Positions 45,822 through 59,330 of a DNA stretch of 64,000 nt are shown here, piece by piece. A model generated the notes under the pieces. That model was given only the letters and a program-made list of their open reading frames with translations. It did not search any database and was not told where the DNA came from. Location of the stretch: the NCBI GenBank assembly GCA_037176845.1, contig JAYKXP010000089.1:62001-126000 (forward strand), written 5' to 3'. Source of the DNA: Paramarasmius palmivorus (Eukaryota > Basidiomycota > Agaricomycetes > Agaricales > Marasmiaceae). Each line of letters opens with the position of its first letter. Position 1 is the stretch's first letter. The position numbers and the translations under genes are program-made.

Positions 45822-48560
45822 AGTTGATTCTTCGTGTCGAGCGCCGTAATGGCCTTGGTTGAATGAAAAACGAGAATGGGGTGCAATCTGGCGGTTGAAT
45901 GGTCTTCACTGATTCCTTCAGCCCTTCTTTCAGCCTTGTTACATGAGCCTTGCCTCAAACCTCCTGCATGTCCGCGAGGATACATCGTTAGCTCTCGTTT
46001 GAAGAAAAAGCCCAAACGAGAAACGTACGTGGATGCCTGCGAGGACCTAAGCATTCTTTCGACAATCAATACCGCCTCTATCCGTCTCAGCCTTCCCCTT
46101 GATGCCATTTCCAACGAGTTCGGATCTAAGCTGTAGTTCTGTTGGGTACTGGTAGATTTGTGAGAGAAGCCAGGAAATACAAAGTGCCTGAAAACTATCG
46201 GTATAGTTAGCACATACAAGATGTCATGAGAACACGGCAACGCACCAAGTCTTTCTCTCGGTATCCATCAACGTGCAGTCCTGTCCAGCATCTTTGCGGC
46301 TAGTGAGGATCCTCTACCGAGACAGAGATGTTGTGATCTCAGTGACTATCAAAGAGATTTGCAGTAAGAGACGGAACGTACCAATTTATACTATTCATTC
46401 CTTTTCATGCGGTAGATGAGAAGAAAGAGGAAGGAATGATGCTTGTCGTCGTGGTTCTGGATCAAGAAGCTGTTGACATCGTTTCCCACGACGATAACGC
46501 TTCTTTTCACACCATCACAACTGGCGCGCTTCCCTTGTCGGCTCTCTGTCAGTGTCTGGTGTTCCCTTCAACAGATAATCTTCTGAAAGGTCGTCTCAAA
46601 CGGTAACAGTAAAGGATGGGCGCTGGGAATTGTCTCAAATCAAAATCGGATGCCAGAAGCGACATGCCTATTGGCTCCAAATCACTCGAAAGGGGCTTTG
46701 GCTATGGGTATGCACACCTATAGAGGTTGCAAGGCCATAATCTCAAATCATACACCTGGAAAATTCGTCTCCGACACCGCAATTTCACTTGAAAAACCCC
46801 TTCTTGTCGTACCGGAGGTATTACAAGGTCTGTCTTCAAGCATATCGAGATCTGTCGAGATCGAGTTCTTCGTCTATGTATACCCAGATACACGCCATCT
46901 CCTAGTTGTTCCCGTTGCTCCGTATTTCTGGCAACTACATCGTGATTACGGCCAGTTTCTCTTTCTTTAAAACTTCGTGTTGCCTATTCAAAGGCACGTA
47001 CTTTTCACCGGTTGCGAATTTCGGACTAATGCCTTTCCCAGTCAAAACTCTGCTAGAGGCGCATAAAACCTCAATGTCCCGACTCGGACGTTTCGTCCTG
47101 GTTTCCATCTAGCTCGCTTGTTTTTAGTATTTATAAGAAGGTCGTATCAAGCCTTTCAGGTCCAAAAGGCAGCGAAATGTTGATGATTCGATTCATTGTG
47201 GCTCAAGAACGTATTTGGATCTTGTATAATGCTATTGACTCTCGAACGATGTTTCTAGAGTCGCGATAATTCGATGAGTACGCAATAAATCCAGTCTCTT
47301 GGTAAAGCTGTTCGTGCCACCTTTTCAAAATCGTGTACCATTCCGCAAGTCTCGGGCTTCCAATGCATCTACGGCTCTTTAGTGATGACTCAAGTAGCCA
47401 TGCTCCGAGAAACGAATAACTTAACAACCCAAGGTGGTCCCGTCTGTCGAGTGTTCGTTGCCATCACTTCTGGACAGCTCTTATCCAGCATTTTACGATG
47501 CAAACGCAGCGAAACAACCAGGTTTTATTGTGTCTACAGATCCCAATTCGTACCTGCCCCGCCATCTCAGGAGATATCATGATTTGTTGCGAGTGAGCGA
47601 GATCTCGAACATCAAAGAATTTCATCGAGGACAAAAAACGTCAGGGTTCTACGTTATATGAATAACTACTACATGAGTAATCGTTCATCGAAGAAAGGCA
47701 CGAGCAAATAACTGCAGGCTAGGCTCTGGCCTAATATATGCGATCGAAGTAGTGTTTGGGACAAAGAGTAAGCGCAGAAAGTAATATAGCAGTACTGTGA
47801 AACGTCGGTCCATTCATGTGGAGATGAGAACATGTACCGGATAGCCACAGGAGAAATTTGGAAATCTACAAGGCTGCCGGAAAGCTAATCGAGGCAGCTC
47901 TCCTCATGTTTAAGTAGTTGGCTAGTATCTTGAAAACATAGCCGATTCGTTTGTTATCCATGGACAAGTCTCAGGTTCTATAATGTGCATGGTTTGCTGC
48001 TCTTGGCCGTGAATCTCTGAACATATTGAGATGAATCATTCATAATGCAGTCTCTCGAGGAACTGCCAACGAGGAAGATGTACAAGTTTTATACCCGCAC
48101 AATCTACCCCTTCATACCCGACGATTCCGAGTCGAAGAGCGATGATCAAGTTGAACATCTGCATCAAAGAGTAATGGTGAGTAAGGTAAACAGGGCAGTA
48201 AGCACGTTCAACTCCCGAGAAAGATCATGCTGCGATGTCGGAAATCTAAGCCTTAGAATATATGGCCAGGGAGTAAACGAGCACACAGTAAATATATAAC
48301 CAACGCAAACTCCCTGATCTGGCATCTCGTGCGATGGCTTCGGAGTCAGATGCAGAATTATCGAACCAAGGCTTCTTAACGCTAACACGGTCTCAGCTCA
48401 TCAGCGCGAGTGCGGAGATTAGACTGGATGTGGCGTTTGGACACGGTGATATCATTTGGGTTGCGTTCCCAAGTAAAGGATATTCTGAAAGATAATACTG
48501 GTATTAGTAACAGCATACGTCGCCTGAGTACTACTTGCCTGAACCCAGCCCTCAGGAGCA
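45822..48560. other. No gene recognised; diverged repeat debris
   Basis: Short frames only. A segment near 46,455-46,520 repeats the TTGACATCGTTTCCCACGA motif of 31.9 kb. The rest is unassigned; it may include decayed exons of the duplicated locus. Confidence 0.35.
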
Positions 48561-49030
48561 TGTTTACTGAAGGGCTGTGTTGAAGAGTGCAGAGTTGACC
48601 AAGGCACCAGGCCAAATCATACTCAACGGCCAGACAACGAATTGGCGCAAGAAACCGGCCAAGGAGAACCCAAAAATGCGTAAGCCATGATAGGAGTTGC
48701 AGGGATGTACAACGGAGAATAGGCGCGGTACTTCTCCTCGTCGAAGGCTTGTTTGGGTTCCAGCTTCGAAAGGATTATTATCGAAGCCGTGGATATTTGT
48801 TTTCCTTCGCTGTTCGGAATAGATACGGCAAGTAGAGAATACGGAGACAATAACGTTCAGAGTCGAGGAGCATGGCATGCCGCAGGCCTCAGGCTGGTAC
48901 GTGGAATCGTCCGCACTTGAATTCACGATACTCACTTCGAGGACTGTAGGCATACTTACACTCTTGACACTTTGGCCAAGATTCCAGCGTTCATGGATCG
49001 CGAATAGGTGTCTGGGATTCAAGTCTATCA
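48561..49030 (-). pseudogene. Oligopeptide transporter (OPT family) remnant
   Basis: A minus-strand frame contains GFSLAGFLRQFVVWPLSMIW followed by PGALVNSALFNTALQ, matching the well-known OPT-family segment (the usual form is close to G-AG-LRRFLV-P-SMIWP-LV-ALFNTLH). OPT proteins import small peptides or siderophores across the plasma membrane. Only this segment is convincing; the expected downstream helices are not seen, and the frame shifts just upstream (KYRAYSPLYIPATPIM is in a neighbouring frame). I take it as a fragment of a dead gene. Confidence 0.55.
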
Positions 49031-51240
49031 AATAAAGCTATGGTTATTAAGGCGAGGTCAATTTGGGATGATGCGGATCTGGATTGGGATACTCACCGAA
49101 ACTATAACGGCTAGCTTTGATACCTGCAAGACACTTGAAGTTTTAGCCTTGGCCTTGTATTCTTTCCGACCTGAGAAGATAACCAGTGAGTCAACAATGT
49201 GATTTGATGGCTGGAGTTTCACACTCACCGCAAGATCGCTCATGAAAATGATGCTGATAGATGCTGAACATCCGAGAGTATCTCATTTGAGTTGACTTGT
49301 CATCTTACCTTGTCGAATTCAGGGCTCGGAGAAACGTCTACTACAGAAGAGATGTCCAGGAGTAGCTCAAAACACATCTTATGTTCCCAGTGGCATGGAT
49401 CACCTTGTTCCTTCACGATCGACGCTATAAAAGGTCAGTCCAAGGACATAATTGATTGCCAATTCGCTATCACAGACCCTGAGGTGCTTCGTTCTCGGTC
49501 CGTGCTCCAGATGAGTAATAGGACTATGCCTTGCGTTGCCTGAACATATAGTTGAACAGAAGCATTACGAGCACTACCGGCCAGTAAAAAGGTATCATTA
49601 CCTTTCGCTCGGATGGAGCACATACCTTCTGGGACAACCAGAGCATGAGGATCGTCTCACCGTCTGTACGAAGTAGCACCTTACGTCTCGAAGTTCCTTT
49701 CCAAATGCTTCGAATTTTTCGATATTCATTCGGTGCCTCACTATGGTGCGATACAATCATCAAGAACAGCGTGTCAGCAGATGATTTACCGTCAATAAAG
49801 AGGTTGGAGAGGTGCTGTCGTCACGGGTTAAAGGCCAGATCATTTCGTCTATTCAGCTATTTACCTCAATGGAAGCTATCCGAATCATCACCATTATCAA
49901 TCACCAAACCAGCTCAACAAAAGTGAGAACAACTCACCTGCAGACTCGGTTATTTTTCGCAGTTATGCATCCCAAGCAGGGAAAGGATAGTCAAGGTAGG
50001 ACTCGGGCCCAGGAGAAGGGAGGTGTTATGTGCTGTACCGTTCGCTGGACTTGTACCAATGCTGCGGTTTGAGATAATCTAAGGAGTGATAATCTTATGC
50101 GAGTCCTGCATCAGGCACTGACCCTCTTGAGACCAAGTCGAGGCGAAAACATCAAGGACCAGGAAAGTATATACACACCTGAATGCTGAAGTCGACCTCA
50201 GTGTAGCTCCGGTCATTTTCATGGTGCCAGAATGATGTAGAGTGAAAAGGTAATAAAGAAAAGGAAGGGCGTCATCTAGCGAATCCACAATCTCCGCTGT
50301 GTACACTACCCCATGAATATTGGAATCAATGTTTTGCCGACCTCAAGTTAGTTGTTTCACCGCTAGGATCAAGTTTTAGTTCGAGAAAAAGATAGCGGTG
50401 GTGCGAATATCGCGTGTACGAGCTATGCAAGGAACAAAAAGGCGCTCAAATCTCAGAAGGCGACCCGACTCCGAAGCTTCAACGAGTATATACTGGTAAG
50501 AGTCCCGATTAATGAGTGTATTGTAGTCAACAATAATAACACTACATACCTCGAGCGCCGGATATCGCCACGCAGAACTCGGAGACGTACAGCCGACGCA
50601 GCAGATCCTCAAATAGCGTTCGAGCATTTCGTATGCTTTGACACTTTCATGGAAGGCTAAAGGTACAAACAAGGCAAGGTAGCGTTACAAGCTAGGAAGT
50701 TCTTCGAACGATGTGAAGCCTTGCCTGATTCATCGTAGCGTATGCTATTACCAGAGCGGCTCCCTAGACAGGAAAGTCAGAAAACGATCACAATTAGAGC
50801 AGCCGACAAAGGAAAGATAGCGTACCGGGTAGACCAAGAAGGCCATGGTATTTCTGACTCGAGTCAATGCGCCATTTTTCTGAGACCTTTGTATTTCATC
50901 TGGTAAAACAACATTTCGAAGGTATATCGATTTTGCCTATGATGAACGTGCGTCAAAAATGGTAGTCCGAGTCTAAATATGTTAAACCTACAATCGTTGA
51001 GAGATTGCAAGCTCTGTCCATCTCTGAAAGCTCAAGGCTGCTCTATGGATACGAGTTTACAAGAAGACATCGAAATAGAATGTTTGTTCATTGTATACAA
51101 TCAGGGACCCAGACACGGCTAGCAAGACTGGATAACAACGATGATGAATGCGAAAGCAGATGAAAAAACATATGCATGAGTACCTAGGGTTCTTAAAGAG
51201 AACATCAGCTCGCCAATTCACTCATCAATTGAAGGAAACA
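49031..51240. other. No gene recognised; scattered exon-like pieces
   Basis: Splice-like signals and short minus-strand open pieces occur (for example LERYLRICCVGCTSPSSAWR near 50,590 and VMIPFYWPVVLVMLLFNYMF near 49,560). None can be assigned. Some may be upstream parts of the dead OPT gene. Confidence 0.3.
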
Positions 51241-51249
51241 TACCTCAAT

Positions 51250-52010
51250 CACCCAATATGCGGGATGAACATACAGTGATTCCCTAAACATCCTGATAAG
51301 CACTCGTCGGAAGATCCCTCAGCGCCATCAACGCGATAACACGAAATACAACATATGCCAGGGAAAGCATAGCCAGAACAGTCACGAAAACAATAAGCAT
51401 ATCCGAGCTCAAATGATCATTTCAAACCCCTGCGCAGCGGAAATACACCAAAGTAACCGTTCGTTATGCGTTGGAACATGGGATACAATGCACGGTGCCG
51501 AAGAGAGCTGCTATCCCGATAATGCAGATGTCGAAATGGCCTTTGTAGAGTCTGGAGGATGTGGGGATTGCTATGTGGTTGCGGTCTGGAACATTTTTGT
51601 CTTGGAGGAGAATCCAGCACATTAAGAAGGTGTGCCATGGAATCAAAATCGGAAGAATAGCGTGTCAGGGATTCGTTCGGAGAGGTTGATGGCATAGATA
51701 TACTCGATAACCGCTATCGGAAAGCTGGGGCATTGGCAGATGAGACTTACCGATAGGCTGCTGCGTATAGCGGTGCGAAAGCCATTAATGTCGACCCATT
51801 GACTGGTAGTGGAGTCGAAGGGCGTGGTTTCGCTGAAAGAGACAGCGGAGATGATAGGCCTCGCGAGAGCCAAGAGGAGGAGGATTGTTATTGGATGGGC
51901 AGGGAATAGAGGAACAGATAGTTTAGTCCATGAGCGTGCTGAGGAGATTCGAGCTTTTGGAAGCGAACAGGGAGCGACAATGGAAGAAAAATTTGTGCCA
52001 TGTGGCATGG
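51250..52010 (-). pseudogene. Degenerate third copy of the WWNKPL-type membrane protein
   Basis: In minus-strand order it keeps the N-terminus (LLALARPIISAVSFSE, WVDINGFRTAIRS). It then jumps to the region before the late helices (IEYIYAINLSERIPDTLFF), then in another frame IPTSSRLYKG and IIGIAALFGTVHCIP, and finally LAYVVFRVIALMALRDLPTS with a stop where the intact copies read QTVQWTT. The whole central half, including the WWNKPL segment, is deleted, and the position of the start ATG is mutated. It lies in opposite orientation to the two intact copies. Confidence 0.75.
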
Positions 52011-52429
52011 ATGGCAGGTGATGTCATTCAATTGACACTCGGCTCCAAGCTTCTCCGAGGCGATTTTGGTTCCTCTCTTTCTTGCACACTCCAGCCGCCC
52101 AGGTAGCAATTTCATCCTGCTAGTCCTCTTATCCTCATCGACCTCAATATGCCAATGTTCGGAAAAAAATTCCTCCTCCCATTCCCTCAGTTCATCACTC
52201 TACCAACTCTTTCTCACCAACATCAAAGTTTGCAGCGAGTATCCGAGCAGCGTGAAGAATTTGAGAAGCCTCCGGCGATTATTGGTGCGAGGCGATTAGT
52301 TGGTCCAATTTCTGCTACACGAATCATCCCAACCTCATTTTTCAGCGGAGCTCTTACTCATATACTCGCCAATTCCCTTCGAGCTGGTTCGGCTTACACT
52401 GGTTCTCTAACTCCCCTCGACGCAAAAAC

Positions 52430-53310
52430 TGCCCCGCGGAAGTGTCCGTCGCCATCAGAAAGTCGTCTGTGTCAATGCCTCCCCCTTTCCTTTCTAATCA
52501 GCGCTCTTCTGCCGACAGGAAACGTCCCAAAACCACACTCCCACGCTTTTACTCCCTTTCTGTCCTCTTATCCGCCTCCACCTTAGAATGCTATCGTTCG
52601 GAGTGAAGGACCTCCTCTCATCCTCTTGGTCCATCCCATCCCCGCATCACCGACTTCAACGCCCCAATATCGAAGTTTGCCGCTATCCCCTATCCGAACA
52701 CGAAGATTGGTCATAAGACAGGAATGCGGTGTTGTGAAGAGTATTGAGAAGGCTCGTAGCCGGCGGGTATGAGCGCAAGGCGAGTTATAGATCCAAGTTT
52801 TTGATACAAGCACAATCCTAACGGCGTTTCAGCGTCATTCTCGCCCTTGTATTATCCAACTCCCTGCGCAGCCGACATCCGTCCTCTAATTCACCCGTCT
52901 CAACGCAACCACTGTTCATACGCACGCCGCCGAATGTCATCGATTCCAGCAGGTCCCACGGGCTGCTGCCCCCTCTTCTGTCCGCTCTCCTTCCGACGGG
53001 AAACGTGCCAAGATCAAACGCTCCCACTCTTACCCACAGCCGCTCATCCACGACTTCCGTATCCTTTTATCCTGTTCAACCCTGATATGCTATCGTCCGG
53101 AGTGAAGAGCCTGCTTCTATCTTCTCGGTTCATTACGTCCCATATCGCCAACTCTAAATATCGAATCTTGCAACTACGGAGCATCCGAACAGGAAGGCTA
53201 GTCGTAGTAGAGGGTACGGATGCTGTCTAGTGAAGAGTGTCGATCGTAGCCTGTGGGTTGGTGCAATGTGAGTAGTTGATCCACACCTTTTGATACGAGA
53301 ATGATTTTGA
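52430..53310 (+). repeat. Tandem duplication, two units about 470 bp apart
   Basis: Shared landmarks: GACAGGAAACGTCCCAAAACC versus GACGGGAAACGTGCCAAGATC, TGCTATCGTTCGGAGTGAAG versus TGCTATCGTCCGGAGTGAAG, GCGTTGTGAAGAGT-like tails, and TTTTTGATACAAGCACAATC versus TTTTGATACGAGAATGATTT. Each unit ends in an intron-like segment. A weaker match may lie at 52,060-52,320. Coding status unknown. Confidence 0.55.
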
Positions 53311-53689
53311 CGTCGATTTCAGTAAAATCCTTGCTCATATATCCGAACGGAGACCATCCAGGAGCCATACCAGCATGAAGGCCACTACGTTCCAGTAAAC
53401 CTCCATAATGAAACCGTTCAGAGATTACGGTGTCGACACATCACGAATCCCACATCCATATCCATTGCAACCCCGACACTGCTTTTACCTTCCTTTCCTT
53501 GTATTGATACTACTGCATATCCGGTTTTCTAAGAGCTGAATCGACCAATATTGTGAAGACAAAACGTGTTTGTGGGGCTCATAAGGATGTGGAATTCACT
53601 ATCCCACGTTGAACTAATCTATACCACTCTAATTAGAGGAAATAGACATGGTTTTAAGGCCTAAGAATGCGAAATTCATCTGTCAGAAC

Positions 53690-53945
53690 TAGAGACGAAC
53701 CTTAGAAACGTTCACCGAATCCGAGGGATACGCAGGAGTGCTCGCGAAATATACTAGCAAGGATATCGGTTTAGTAGGTGCATAAGCGAACAGTATGCAA
53801 ACGTACTTTGGAAGACGAGAACATTGCCCACGAAGGGCCCATGTTGCGGATCCATAACGATGCGATAGTCTATGGTTCAGGACGAGGATGGTTATCGAGT
53901 TGAGCACGAGACGTCATATAGGTAGCTTTGATTCTAAAGAACGTA
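53690..53945. repeat. Fragment of duplicated region X
   Basis: TTAGTAGGTGCATAAGCGAA, then GGGCCCATGTTGCGGATCC and GATGCGATAGTC, match the order in copy A at about 41,300-41,420 and copy B at about 62,435-62,560. It is a third, isolated piece of region X. Confidence 0.6.
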
Positions 53946-54980
53946 TTTGTCGGATGATGCAGAGGATTCCAGGCCGACACATTGCTGGGACATCTTGTTG
54001 GGAGAGCACGACAACGGGATATCCTAGAAGTTCAGCGTCCGTTATATATGCGGGGCAAACACCTATCCAGATGCTCACCGTGGTTATCCAGAGAGATGCT
54101 CAGGCTTTTCGTCCCAGGGAGATATCCCGGAGATGTGTTGTGTTCAATTCCTTTGAAGCCTTGATGCTGAGTCGCATTAGCTGTAGACAGAAGGGAAGAA
54201 TTTCGATAGAAACAAACTGAACGTCGAAGAGCGGACCGAACATAGAAGATAGTAGAAGGATAAATAAGCAAGGTACTAGTAGAGGAGGACGAACAAGTGA
54301 CGATCAGCGATAGAGAACACAAAGATGAGAAAGGGCGAGTAGAAACATAGACGTACCCGACAAACGTATTCTGCTTCAGCCCAATTAACCATTCGATGAT
54401 CTATATCTGGATTGGGATCGTGGTCTTGATGATGAAGGCCAGGGTATCGCATGAGAACTGCGAGCTGCATTGACGAGCACTCGTTCGGTAGCAAAACAGA
54501 TGCTGTTGACTCCTGGTCAGCTAATATCTGACAGCCATGCCTGTAGTCAGCACAAGGATGTTCTCCAGCGATGAGAAAGTACTAAAATGCACCTGGTCCT
54601 TCTCTAGTAGCCGTGAGATTACGATCGTCCCAATAACCTTGCCCTTTTAGCATGAAAGACCCTCGACCTTCGTGCAGAGATTGAAGGGTACTGTAGTTTT
54701 GAGCTCTACAGAGGTCGTATAACAAGCCACAAAAAGAAGAAAGTACCATTGGATATGGCCATTCGTTTGAGCCTTCATTTGAGGAATGGGAAAGAAAAGA
54801 CGAAATAGTGATGCTCGTCGTCGTGGTTCTGAATCGTGGTTTCCCGCGACGATGATGCTTCCTTCCAGTCCATCACGACCGGCTCGGTTTTGCTATCGCT
54901 TATCCTTCATCTCAGCAGAAAGGTCTACTCGAAACGAACGGCAAAAGGATTTCAGTGATCAGGTTACCGAATGATACAAT
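53946..54980. other. No gene recognised
   Basis: Splice-like signals on the minus strand, no assignable exon. Near 54,810-54,890 is the third copy of the TCGTCGTGGTTCTG...TTTCCC segment also seen at 46.4 kb. Confidence 0.35.
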
Positions 54981-54989
54981 GCCAACTTT

Positions 54990-55215
54990 TTCACGGACGA
55001 GTTCTCCTCTTCCATAACGATCAACAAGCGCTTCAGGGACTATTCCTGCTCAGATCTCCTCTTAAAACCCTCGCAAGTCACATTGATCTGCTATGTTTAG
55101 CTTCTTGGGCGTGCCGCTTGCTCAATCCCAACAATCTCCGCCGCAATGTTCTTCTATACCACCTGTCGAAGTAGACGCCGGGCATGCACAAGGCAGAACG
55201 CCTCAGGTTTTAGCT
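54990..55215 (+). promoter_or_regulatory. Promoter-only remnant of the membrane-protein gene
   Basis: Contains TTAGCTTCTTGGGCGTGCCG, CAATCTCCGCCGCAATG and TCGAAGTAGACGCCGGGCAT, parallel to the region upstream of copies A and B (TCAAAGTAGACGCCGGCAT in copy B), but the expected coding start does not follow. Confidence 0.5.
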
Positions 55216-56929
55216 CAACGCCCCGGGTGTGTTCAGTATACTTTAGTTATATCCTCATCCTTTTACTCAATATCCTTTGTAATTCTGGAATTTGTCTTCA
55301 TTTTGGTATGAGAACGAACGGTCAGCTATTCGTTGGAAGGTGCTAAGACGATGATTAGGTATCAAGAGGTCATAAGGGCATTCACTCACAGACGAAAGAA
55401 GCTCGTCGATATCTGGTATACATTTCTCTCTGGATGTGCGAGCTTCCAGAAGAATTTCCCATTCAAATAGACTTACCGAGGGTGACTTTTATTCCGAGAA
55501 GTCAGTGTACTTGACCCAAAACATGTCATTCGATAGCGTGAACCTTAAACAGACACGTCGCGGACGGCATTCTCCGAACAGAGGAGATGGAGAAAAATGA
55601 GGCGTTGACCATTGACGCAGAACCTATATTCAAAGTGATAAATACCTACAAGATCTTCTGCTCTGTACTCGAACTCCCTTTACACGATCGTAAGGACTAG
55701 GATCTGCGAGGCACGGAAACCGGTGAGCACAGCGATCGGAAAAGTAAGAAAAATATCACATACTTTATCGTCAGCCACGGCCAAGACTCATACTGCAACA
55801 AGTACGAGAGCCTGATTAGACCTGGTGAGATGTGCATCCAGGAAAGCCATTGATATCTCAAAGTTCGATCCTTGAACACCTCGGAATAACTGCAAAGAAG
55901 CGGCATTAGTGCGTGAACGACCATACAATGGTCTCTTTAACAACATACTTGAGCACTCACAATCCTTCACAGTCTATATGTCACCCGGGGCGGCAAATAG
56001 CGGCCGTATCACGGATCTAGAATAGCCCATTGAAAAAAAAAACAGCACGATCCCAGCGGTGGGGTTAATAAATCCTGCCAACGCCGAACCATGATAGGCG
56101 CTAGGCGCCCTGACAATCAGCCGCTTTCACAGCGATTTCGGGGTCGTGAATTCTATTCGGAAAGTATGAGGGAAGGAAATCCTATCAAATCGGTATCTCC
56201 GTCAGATATACAGGTTCCGATGCTTACCTTGATCATACAGACGCTTCTTTCTCATCCCAAATGCCTAACGTCGGTTGAAGCCCGTGTAATCAATTCGGCG
56301 TTTGAGGACTAAGCGCGAAGCAGAGTTGGCTCGAGGAACTTGAAGGATGTAAAAGTAAGAAACAGGGAGAAAGGAGAACGACAGCTCGAAGGGAAACTGC
56401 TCTGATAGAAGGCGGTTTGGGACTACTAGAAATACATCCGAGATAATCGATAAACCATGATTCGGAACCGAGTATCTCGAAATAACCTTGAAAGCGCCCA
56501 ACCCTTGCACGGGGCGGTCTATAGGCACCGGCGTATCATCCCTGCTCTGGCGTGGAGCGTATGCCATGTACCAGAGGTTGGGAAAGCCCACTGGGATGTG
56601 TCATGGGAACTACAGGACGTGATCTATTAGTTCTTTGACATCTAACACGGAATGTAAAAGATAATATGTTTGGATTATGGAGATATTGCGGTGACGGGAG
56701 GAGAAGAGACTTGCGAAGCACGAGTCAGCAGGTCTGTCGCCCCAATCCTGAGAACGCCAGCATGAGGCATCTGCCAGAAGAGCCGATGATGACAACTGGG
56801 GTTCATTATCCGCCGAAGGGTGTATATGAAAGGAATGTAAGGATAAGATTGTGTGAGGCATGAACTAAGAAACGTACGAGCCTGCTATGTGGCATGGTTA
56901 AGTTGTCGTTACGACCATAATAACACTCC

Positions 56930-58276
56930 GCAGACGGGAGAAGAGTTGGCAGAGATCTTGGAAAGGAACGATCCATATAGGAACTTCAGCTCCCAGAGTT
57001 TAAGGATTGGCGGTGCTCCGAAAGGCTGCTGTAGTCGTTCTATCTAAGGGCGTCCTTCATTAGCATAGGCATCAGAACGAACAGTTCCGGGCTGAGAACG
57101 CACATTGAATTCACGCAGTCTGATTCATGTCCGGTTCATGAGATCTAAGGGATATGTATGCGTGAGTAAGGGTGTACGAGGCATATGATGGCGACGTACC
57201 CGTCCTCAGACTAGAAACGAGCGGCGGAGGCTTTCTCCTTTGTACTGGGAGGGGTGGCAGGAATTCATTGTACTGGGTACTGCGCCAGCGTCTAGATAAG
57301 AAAGTGAGTATAATGATCTACGGAACAAAAAGAGCATCACTAACCTTCAACGCGAGGGTATGTGCTGTCCACAAACGAAAAAGTAGCAAAGCAACCGTCG
57401 TATAAGCAACGGCAGAAAGCCTCGTCGTCTCCAATTAGCAGGGGTATCGAAGGTAAGAAATGAATATCCATAGTTCGAATGCTGATTGGACAGAACCAGA
57501 TTAACAGGGTGAAGACAGTATTGCATACACGTGAAAACATACCTTGGTGACAGCCGGTACTGGCGAACACAATGCCAGGCACTTGGAGTACGATTCCGAA
57601 TCGTAAAGTGTGCATATTAAGCATGAAAGGATACGAACACCATCCGGAGTTACTTTCCATACAGCGGTCGTCATTTCGTGGATTAATGCTGTCGTCCTGA
57701 GATGCATAGTCAGTCATCTTGCATCTGAGTGATTATAGTATTGAGCATATATTGGTCCTGAGATGGTTCAGATACGCACCGTGCCTGCAGAACAAACACT
57801 CCGTCGTAGAAACTAGCAATAATCAATGTTTCTGAGTACCTGGAACATACATCTGTGGTATCGTTAGCTTGAATCAGAAGACGAGGCAAGAAAAGAACGA
57901 AAGGGTTTTGAAAGGCCGTGCACGTTACTCGGTGGGATAACAATGAGGCGCAAAGAACCAATGTAACACGAAAGACGGGGAAAGAAAGCAAGAAGCGGCA
58001 AACGCTGTAAGCTAGGCTCAGGGAACTTGCCTGGGAGTATCTTCTGGACGGTCACCATGCTTCGATGACAGGCACTGGGACTTGGAGATGGGGATAGCGT
58101 GTAAGGCTTCGTGTAGATGTCCTGCAGAAGAAAAATAAGTTAGCCTTGATCATTGCAATCTGTAGAGAAAGGACACAAAAGGATGCATTGAAAGGATAGA
58201 GATAGGAAAAAGTAATGAAGGATGAGCCACGTACAGAGCGAAGGTCTCGACTATCCAACGCGGCCTCGTGCATCAT
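56930..58276 (-). CDS. Unrecognised spliced gene Y, copy B (exons partial)
   Basis: ATG at 58276 opens MMHEAALDSRDLRS (to 58235), then from 58121 DIYTKPYTLSPSPSPSACHR and MVTVQKILP before a GC-type 5' splice site (CCAG then GCAAGT) shared with copy A. Later exons include TALIHEMTTAVWKVTPDGVR with ILSCLICTLYDSESYSK and a diverged form of the exon with IGDDEAFCRCLYDG. Exon phases are not all consistent. This copy is more diverged in the exon that in copy A reads FDTLVSGDDEAFRR. Function unknown. Confidence 0.35.
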
Positions 58277-59330
58277 CACCAGAGGTATGCCTATGCCTCG
58301 TCTCTGACCGTTTCCGACCGATTTTATCTTTTCCAAATATGAGGTCCTTACTATGTGAGTTGCCTCGGGTATGTAGGCAGCTGGAGAGTATCTATGAGAA
58401 GAGCGTGAGTACGAGGGGAAAAGTGGAAGGGAATGAGCACATACGGCCAACTAGCAGCATATCGGTGGGACAGAACTGCAAGGACTTGGTGTTCGTCGAG
58501 CTTGTGGGAGGAGGAGGCACTGGCTAGAGGAAGGGAGGAGAGTATCTTGGCGATTTTAAAGGATGTAGACTGGGTTTTCGCGTTCTAGGGCGTAGAAAGG
58601 AGCAAGGAGAGTGCGATGCTCGTCTTGGAATGGACCCAGGGGACAGGTCGTATAGCAGGAGGCGGCGAATAGGATTGACGTGTAGTTTTGGTGGTCGAAG
58701 TCGGCGATACGATTAGCTGGGTGATCTGTAGTGATACGGTCGGTGGAGAGCTCAGAGCGAAGGAAAGGAAGCGGAGGAATAAAAAAAGTTCCGCTGACGT
58801 CACCTTGCCTGGCAGGCACTGCCTCAGGTACATGTGGGCGCCAAGACACGTTTTGGTTGAGCGATTCAGTGAACAGTCCTTTGAGCTAGGAAACACCAGA
58901 GTAACAGTATCCCAGGATATCAACCATGTTTCTACTTGAGGCTCGGTATGATTCCCAAAGCTAATGAGGAGGTCGATCCGCAGGATCAATACAACCCAAG
59001 ATACAACTAAATAAATGGTAACGAGAAAACCATGGTTCGGCCCGGCGAATAGAAGCCTGAAAAGACCGAACGGTCACAGGTTCACCCCAGCGTTCTTCTC
59101 TTCCACAATCACATCTTAGCGCTCAAAGTCTTCATTTCACCTCATTTTCACGCTGATCGCTATTCTTAGCTTCCCGACCACGCTGCTTCCTCACTCCCTG
59201 CAATCTCCACCGCAGTGACTGTCCACTGTTCTACCTGTCAAAGTAGACGCCGGCATGTACAACACAAGGACAGACGCATGTCCTCTACAGATAAAGGACG
59301 CAGAATCCTAACTCCCTTCTTCATCCTTCC

